Part shown: positions 54,217 to 64,000 of the stretch, in pieces | How the letters are laid out: every line of letters begins with the position of its first letter | Position numbering within the stretch: the stretch's first letter is position 1 | NCBI RefSeq assembly: GCF_025698545.1 | Contig: NC_068576.1 | Coordinates: 49,572,390 to 49,636,389, forward strand | Direction: 5' to 3' | Source of the DNA: Gossypium raimondii | Lineage: Eukaryota > Streptophyta > Magnoliopsida > Malvales > Malvaceae | Length of the DNA: 64,000 bases | Made by a program: the position numbers and the translations under genes | The notes under the pieces: model-generated | The model's input: only the letters and a program-made list of their open reading frames with translations | Databases searched by the model: none | Told to the model about the DNA's origin: nothing

Positions 54217-55518
54217 ATGATGACTACCACAACACATGAAAGTGGAACACTAAGGGAGTTGGCTTCCAACTTTGTTAAACTTGATCGTTTTGATGGTGGC
54301 AATTTTCGACGATGGCAGAAAAAGATGCACTTTTTGTTATCAACTTTGAAGATTGCTTATGTTTTGGATACTCCAAGACCTGAAGAGAATGAAAACGAAT
54401 CTGTTGCTGCAACCCGAGAAAGACAAAAATGGGACAATGTTGATTACATGTGCATGGGCCACATATTGAATGGTTTATCTGATGGTTTGTTCGACAACTA
54501 CCAAAACGACGTCACCGCTAAAGAATTATGGGACAAATTGGAGGCAAGATACATGACCGAAGATGTTACAAGTAAGAAATTTCTTGTCAGTAGTTTCAAT
54601 AATTATCAAATGGTTGATGGTCGTTCTGTTATGAAACAATTTCGTGATATTGAAAAGATGCTGAATCAATTTAAGCAATATGATATGAAAATGGATGAAA
54701 TGATTGTGGTATCCTCTATAATAGACAAACTTCCTCCATCTTGGAAAGACTTTAAAAGAAGTCTAAAACAAAAGAAAGAGGAAATATCTCTTGAGGCTTT
54801 GGCAAATCATCTTCGTATTGAAGAAGAGTATCGAAAATAAGATCAGAACCTAAATTTTGAAAATGCCAAAGTACATGTTACGGAAGAAGTACAGACTACT
54901 AAACCATTCAAAAGAAAGTTCAATCAGGCTGATAGAGCACCTAAGTTCAAAAAGAAACAAAAGGGTTCATGCTATCATTGTGGAAAGCCGGGACATTTCA
55001 AGAATGAATGTCGATTTTTAAAGAAGAAATCATCTTCTAAGGTTGATAATAACGAAAAGTTTGTTGCAATGATATCTGAAATTAATATGGCACAAGATGA
55101 TAATACATGGTGGATTGATACCGGAGCAACCAAACATGTGTGCAAAGACAAAAGCATGTTCACAAAGTTCACACAATGTGAAAATGACAATGTCTTGTAC
55201 ATGAGAAATTCTTCCACCGCAACAATTAAAGGCAAAGGGTCTGTTGAACTACAATTCACTTCCGGAAAGGTTTTAACCTTAAATGATGTATATTATGTAC
55301 CAGAAGTTAGGAAAAATTTAGTGTCTGGAAGTCTGTTGAATAAGTTTGGTTTCAAACTTGTTTTTGAGGCAGATAAGTTTATTTTGTCTAATGGAGGAAT
55401 TTTTGTGGGAAAAGGGTATATGTATGAAAGCATGTTCAAACTTAATATTATTAATAAGAATAAAAATACTATTTCGCTTATATGGTTGAATCATTTTGTT
55501 TGTGACATTATAGATTAG
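54217..55518 (+). pseudogene. Copia gag and protease (one in-frame stop)
   Basis: Gag frame from ATG 54217 (MTTTTHESGTLRELASNF) to a TAA at 54838-54840, 207 codons. The same frame goes on past the stop through a CCHC zinc knuckle (CYHCGKPGHFKNEC, 54970-55011) and the aspartic protease motif DTGA (55117-55128), stopping at TAG 55516-55518. The TAA separates gag from the knuckle, so no normal Gag-Pol can be made without readthrough. Beyond 55518 the integrase continues in another frame. Confidence 0.88.
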
Positions 55519-56643
55519 GTCATTTGAATTATAGAAAATTGAATGACATGTATAAATTAGATTTAATTCGGTTTTAATAATAATATTGAAAAATGCAATA
55601 CTTGTATGTTGACTAAAATTACAAGAAATATTTTCCCTAAGGTTAAAAGGAAAACAAAATTGCTTGATTTGATACATAGTGATTTATGTGACTTGCATAA
55701 TACTCCTACATTAGGTGGAAAGAAATATTTTGTTACTTTTATTGATGATTGTTCTAGATATTGTTATGTATATTTATTGCATTCAAAAGATGAAGTGCTT
55801 GATAAATTTAAAGTTTATAAATCAAGTTGAACTTGATGTGAATCATTTATCAAGTGCTTAAGATCGGATAAAGGTGGAGAATACTATAATCCAAGTTATT
55901 TTGAACTCACTGGAATTGTCCATCAAGTTTCAGCCCCTTACACACCACAACAAAATGGTGTAGCTGAAAGAAAAATAGAGTCTTGACTGAAATGGTAAAT
56001 TCAATGTTATCATATTCAGGTATTGGACAAGGTTTTTAGGGAGAAGCTGTTCTAACAGCTTGTCACATATTGAATAGAGTTCCTAATAAGGAAACTAAAA
56101 TAACCCCCTATGAACAATGGAAGAAAAGGAAACCAAACCTTAATTATTTGAAGGTTTGGGGTTGTAGAGCTATTGTAAAAGTTCCAACGCCTAAACGTAA
56201 AAAGTTAGGTGAAAGAGGAATTGAATGCATATTTATAGGTTATGCACATAATAGCAAGGCATATAGGTTCATGGTAATTGAACCAAATGATTCAATTTCA
56301 ATTAATACTGTTATTGAATCAAGAGATGCTATTTTTGATGAAAATAGATTTAATTCTATATTAAGACAATTACAACCACAACAATTGATTCATTCTTCAA
56401 ATGAGAATGAGATTCCATTGAAACAAATTGATAATAATGATGAATCTTGTCAAGAATTAAGAAGAAGTATGAGGATTAAAAAGGTAAAAGATTTTGGACC
56501 AGATTTCATTATGTTTCTTGTAGAAGGAAAAGGTGAAAGTATATGCAATAAGATACCTTATTGTTATAATACCGAATCTGATCCTATTACATTTGAAGAG
56601 GCGGTGAAATCTCAAGACTCGCTTTTGGAAAGAAGCAATAAAT
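55513..56643 (+). pseudogene. Copia integrase region (broken)
   Basis: Fragments in shifting frames: a pre-integrase LGHLNYRKLN segment at about 55516-55545, the catalytic core start HSDLCD and FIDDCSRYCYVYLLHSKD (about 55670-55800), then SDKGGEYYN with the third acidic residue region and APYTPQQNGVAER (about 55865-55975). The downstream part (56070-56643, NRVPNKETKITPYEQWKKRK) is one open frame. Stops and shifts occur at about 55575, 55828, 55980 and 56037. Confidence 0.85.
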
Positions 56644-56649
56644 GATGAG

Positions 56650-58050
56650 ATGGATTCAATAATGGGAAATCAAACTTGGATCTTAGTTGATCTTCCACCA
56701 GGTTCCAAACCAATAGGTTGTAAATGGATCTTCAAAAAGAAAATGAAGGTCGATGGAACCATTGATAAATTTAAAGCAAGGTTGGTAGCAAAAGGTTTTA
56801 CACAAAGACAATGTATTGATTACTTTGATACCTATGCTCCAGTAGCAAGAATTGCTAAAATTAGACTATTAATATCACTTACCTTTATATATAATTTGGT
56901 TGTTCACCAAATGGATGTTAAAACTGCATTTTTAAATGGTGAATTGGAAGAGGAAGTGTACATGGAGCAACTGGAAGGATTTGTTGTTCCAGGACAAGAG
57001 CATAAGGTATGTTAGCTTGTTAAATCTTTATATGGGCTTAAACAAGCACCAAAACAATGGCACCAAAAGTTTGACAAGGTTGTTTTAGCTAATGGCTATA
57101 AAATAAATGAATCCCATAAGTGCATATATAGCAAATTTGATAATGGAAAGGGTGTCATAATTTGCTTATATGTAGATGACATGCTCATTTTTGGCACGGA
57201 TTTGGAACAAATAGAAAACACAAAGAAATTCTTGTCAAACAACTTTGCTATGAAGGATATGGGTGTAGCAGATGTTATTCTTGGGATTAAAATAACCCGA
57301 GGTGAAAGCACTATAGCTTTATCAGAATCACATTACATTGGAAATGTACTTAAAAAGTTTGATCTCTTCAACTGTATACCAGCATCTACACCCATGGATC
57401 CTCAATTAAAATTAGTATCTAATGCTGGTAGGAAAATTGATCAATTGAAATATGCAAGTCTAATTGGTTGTCTTATGTATATAATGACTTGTACAAGACC
57501 GGATATTGCATATTTGTTGGAAAATTGAGTAGGTACACAAGTAATCCAAGTAGTTTGCATTGGCAAGCTTTGAATAGAGTACTTAGGTACTTAAAGAAAA
57601 CTATTAACTATGGATTGTGTTATAATGGATATCCTCCGGTTTTAGAAGGGTATTCGGATGCTAGTTGGATTACAAGTTTGGAAGATCATGCATCTACTAG
57701 TGGATGGATCTTCATTCTTGGTGGAGGAGTCATTTCTTGGGGTTCCAAGAAACAAACATATATTACCGATTCCACCATGGCGTGAGAATTTATTGCATTA
57801 GTCATTGCATCTAAAGAAGCGAATGGTTAAGAAATTTGCTTTATGATGTACCTTTATGGCCTAAGCCAATTTCACCTATTTCTATCCGTTGTGATAGTGA
57901 GGCTACTCTAGCAAAGACATATAGCCAAGTATATAATGGAAAGTCTAGACACATTGGATTAAGACATAGTTATGTCCGACAATTAATCTCTGATGGAGTG
58001 ATCACTATTAATTATGTGAGGTCAAGTGAAAATTTGGCGATCCTTTGACA
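56650..58050 (+). pseudogene. Copia reverse transcriptase and RNase H (broken)
   Basis: RT begins MDSIMGNQTWILVDLPPGSK, with HQMDVKTAFLNGELEEEVYM and the YVDD catalytic box at 57169-57180. A stop (TAG, 57013-57015) interrupts before SLYGLKQAP. The frame shifts near 57525. RNase H follows with GYSDASW (about 57650) and the end region GKSRHIGLRHSYVR. A TGA lies in the STMA(S)EF motif at about 57782. Not functional. Confidence 0.88.
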
Positions 58051-58664
58051 AAAGTCTTGCTAGAGATGCAGTAAAAAGGACCTCAAAAGGGATGGGACTC
58101 AAGCCTATTAATTAGAGTCACCCATGATGGAAACTCGACTCAACGCTTGGTATAACGTCAAGTCTTGAGTGCAATGAGACAAAGTACATCATTAGTATGT
58201 GACTGTTAGCACTATAAATAAATTCATCTTAAGATTAAAGTGCTAGGTACCCGTAATGATAAGGGAAGGATGAGTAATATACTTTTAATGGACCCATAAC
58301 ATAAATATGTTAGAGTGTTATAATTACGGGAACACTTTTGATGGGAACTACCTATGTGAGTGGAAGTGTGGCCGTTTCTAGGAGCTTAAGGGCTTGGCTC
58401 TGACAGCACTCATGAAAAGAGGACATAGACACATGGCCATAATAATGTCCCTAGATACTAAGCATTGACTGATGTTGAAATCATTGTGTGAGATGTATTC
58501 AGTTAATCAAATGGAATAGTTGGTTCAAAGCTTAGTCTACCATGCAATTTTGATTAACTTTAACATGTTTTTCACTAAGTGAAGGTTCAATTGTAAGACA
58601 CCTTTATTTATGCAAATTGATTTTCAAGAATATCAAAATCTAAATATTTTGAAAATGGGGAGAT

Positions 58665-59289
58665 TGTTGGAACATTTTCAAATATTTATAGTATCCCAAT
58701 AACTATAAATGAATGGTGTAATTAATCAAAAGATAAATCTTTTGGTCATTGGTCAAAAGTTATATCATTTGATTTTTAAAAAGAATTATAATTATTCAAA
58801 AATATTATTTGAATAGTTACAAAATTAAATGAATAATTATTATTATATATTTATTCATAAAGACACCTATTGAAAGATGTCTTTATGAAGAGACAAGAAA
58901 ATTACTATAAATAGGAATGGGTTTTCATTTGGAAATATATCAACAAATTCTAATATTATTTCTTCTCTTCCTTCATTTTCTAATATTATTAGATTATTCT
59001 ATAAAGTATTACTCAGAAATCCTTTGTAAAATTGAGTTTTGTTACACATTACTCGGTGCATAGTGGACTATTCTCAATCGGTGCAAAACGCAAATAGTCA
59101 TTGGCTTCATTGTATCCTCGAGGTTAATTTGCTTGGAACTCATTTGCACACTGAAGATAAGTGGGGGCGAATATAACCTTAAAGATAGTGGCTTGATACA
59201 CGCCTTGGAGCCTTGTCCTATTTCTTCTTTTTCTTTTCGAGTTCCGATCGTGTGTTCGAGATTTTCCTTACCGGAGTTTTGTAATAACA
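58665..59289 (+). repeat. 3' LTR of copia element
   Basis: 625 bp with the same TGTTGGAACA ... GTAATAACA ends as the 5' LTR. Confidence 0.95.
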
Positions 59290-59294
59290 GGTTA
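59290..59294 (+). repeat. Target-site duplication (right) of the copia element
   Basis: GGTTA immediately after the CA of the 3' LTR; identical to 53567-53571. Confidence 0.92.
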
Positions 59295-59455
59295 CAGACT
59301 AGCTCACGAACAGCGTTGAATAGGATTGCACCACCGGGAGGGAGTTTGGTAGACTCCACGACTTTTCATGCCAACAAGCCGGTTTTCAACCATGTCAATA
59401 CGACCAATTCCATGTTTCCCACCCAATCTCATTCAGCATGAAAGGAACCTGGTGA

Positions 59456-60496
59456 CTGTTTACAATCAAAAGCAGTTTGTAAATGCTTTTCCTCCAAAAA
59501 GAAAAGCTGAGAGATCTGATGCTTTTTAAGTGAAAATACCTGAATATCATTTTTTGAATTTTATTTCAAATGTATAGATTTCCACCAAACTACACAATTT
59601 GTTGATCATTTTTATAAGCCTTCACAGTATAGGTTTGTTTACTTGTGCATTTTACTAGTAATTATGATTATGATACTAATAATATCTCTAATGAACTTAC
59701 GATGTAGTCATAAATAACTAATCGTATAACCATTTACGAGGACATAAAATTACATCAACGCTTCCAAATTATGATCTGAAGGTGAAGTATATGATTGCTA
59801 TATTTCATATATTTAAATTAAATTTTACAGATAACTTATGTTAATTATTTAAAAACATTTAAAATTTATATTCTATATAATTATACTAAATTATTTAAAT
59901 ATCATTAACTAATTTTTTTACTTCCTGTTTAAATATTATTTACTACTTTTTTTTCTATGATACTTCCATTTTAAGATAATATATATTTACATAAATTTAG
60001 GACAGAACAAGTCAATCAGATTACTGGGTCCAACAATATATTTTTTTTCCAAACATGCAAAAAAGTGTTTCATTAACAGGACCAACAGGTTTCCGCGAAG
60101 GGCAATGCTTAAGAAACTAAAAAAAATCTGCTAACATTGCTTATTGATCAGGAATTCCAACAAACACGAAAAAGAATCACTACATATTCACAGCATCCTC
60201 TCTTTCCTTCTACGGGTTGTTACACACAAAATTAATGAATAGACATGCTCTTCGTGCCAACATCACGGCGATGGAGAAGAAAACAAGACCTGGGATGTTT
60301 CGCTACCTTAAAATGTAACCCATCCCCAAACTAGCCCGAGAAGCAAGAACGGAGTTAGAAACCTATACTTTGATTTTACAAACAAAATAGCTTTCCCAGT
60401 GAACACTCTCCAACAGGCAACACCTTAGCAAAATTACTTGCATACAGGATTTTAGAAGAAAAAGCCTAGAAACGAACCATTTGTACAAAGAAGCTT
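59456..60496. other. Intergenic between ASS pseudogene and AAA gene
   Basis: AT-rich. The last part (about 60020-60496) has mixed composition and is probably the 3' UTR of the minus-strand AAA-ATPase gene. No coding sequence recognised. Confidence 0.4.

Positions 60497-64000
<3,504 letters not shown>

Larger units (their letters stand above)
53572..59289 (+). mobile_element. Ty1/copia LTR retrotransposon, full-length but defective
   Basis: A 5718-bp element with two LTRs, a purine-rich tract before the 3' LTR (about 58651-58664, ending ATGGGGAGAT) and exact GGTTA target duplications. Domain order is gag, zinc knuckle, protease, integrase, reverse transcriptase, RNase H, the Copia order (integrase before RT). 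No standard tRNA-Met primer-binding site (TGGTATCAGAGC) follows the 5' LTR; the gag ATG is only 18 bases after it. At least nine stops or frameshifts break the polyprotein. It sits inside the argininosuccinate synthase pseudogene in opposite orientation to it. Confidence 0.95.
53285..59455 (-). pseudogene. Argininosuccinate synthase pseudogene, split by a copia element
   Basis: Two minus-strand pieces of the C-terminal part of argininosuccinate synthase (citrulline + aspartate to argininosuccinate, arginine synthesis). The upstream piece (59455-59290) reads [20 protein letters not shown] then RGVYQTP, and after a frameshift [14 protein letters not shown]. The downstream piece (53571-53285) reads TIQVKDSLAFK, then YAELVYAGRWFDP after a 1-nt insertion, then GSVTLKLYKGPVS ... 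SLYREEISSFESG and, after another shift, DAAGFIRLLGS. Compared with the family there is also a short loss around the insertion point (AVREL to TIQVKDS). The 5' two thirds of the gene are not in the window. The multiple shifts show it was or is non-functional apart from the transposon. Family identification is strong. Confidence 0.88.

Noticed and set aside
53826-54239. 137-codon plus-strand open frame before gag, with a near-copy at 59133-59441
   Set aside because: Lies in the LTRs of the copia element and appears in both copies; it is LTR sequence, not a gene.
59042-59359. 105-codon minus-strand frame
   Set aside because: A chance join of LTR antisense with the synthase pseudogene fragment ([14 protein letters not shown]); not a gene of its own.

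Overview
This is plant nuclear DNA. It is strongly AT-rich, its genes carry many GT-AG introns, and it is full of retrotransposons and fold-back elements. The proteins are typical of a eudicot. The repeats point to the cotton family (Malvaceae, probably Gossypium). These include a Gypsy LTR starting TGTAACACCC and a GC-rich repeat around 12.5-14.1 kb, both of which I recall as common in cotton. The genus is an inference from memory, not a search.

Layout. 1.37-2.60 kb (+): two-exon GDSL esterase/lipase. 4.78-10.70 kb (+): 20-exon kelch-repeat protein (KLHDC4 type, 680 aa). 12.5-14.1 kb: long fold-back transposon with Mutator-type 9-bp target duplication. 14.35-17.74 kb (+): 26S proteasome lid subunit RPN7 (387 aa, 8 exons). 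20.06-20.29 kb (-): small 75-aa plant protein of unknown function. 20.3-32.3 kb: no gene seen, but a nest of transposons (a LINE broken by a Gypsy remnant and a hAT-like MITE) and two further fold-back elements. 32.84-35.05 kb (+): CDKG-type cyclin-dependent kinase (603 aa). 38.48-40.81 kb (-): adenylate kinase (244 aa). 40.8-49.8 kb: AT-rich and repeat-derived. 49.83-53.19 kb (+): LRR receptor-like pseudokinase (770 aa). 53.28-59.46 kb (-): argininosuccinate synthase pseudogene split by a 5.7-kb Ty1/copia element with exact 5-bp target duplications. 60.50-64.0 kb (-): 3' part of an AAA-ATPase gene whose eighth visible exon (counting from the window edge) carries two defects.

The intact genes are housekeeping or regulatory functions and do not form one pathway. 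From memory, RPN7, argininosuccinate synthase and an AAA-ATPase lie close together in Arabidopsis (At4g24820-At4g24860), so this looks like an expanded syntenic block in which the last two members have decayed. Exon boundaries were worked out by hand from reading frame, splice dinucleotides and family recall. The strongest observations are the exact target duplications of the copia and Mutator-like elements, the nested transposons, the double lesion and GC-AG intron in the AAA gene, and the divergent CDKG kinase. I saw no CRISPR array, rRNA, tRNA or organelle insertion, and no clearly new multi-gene system.
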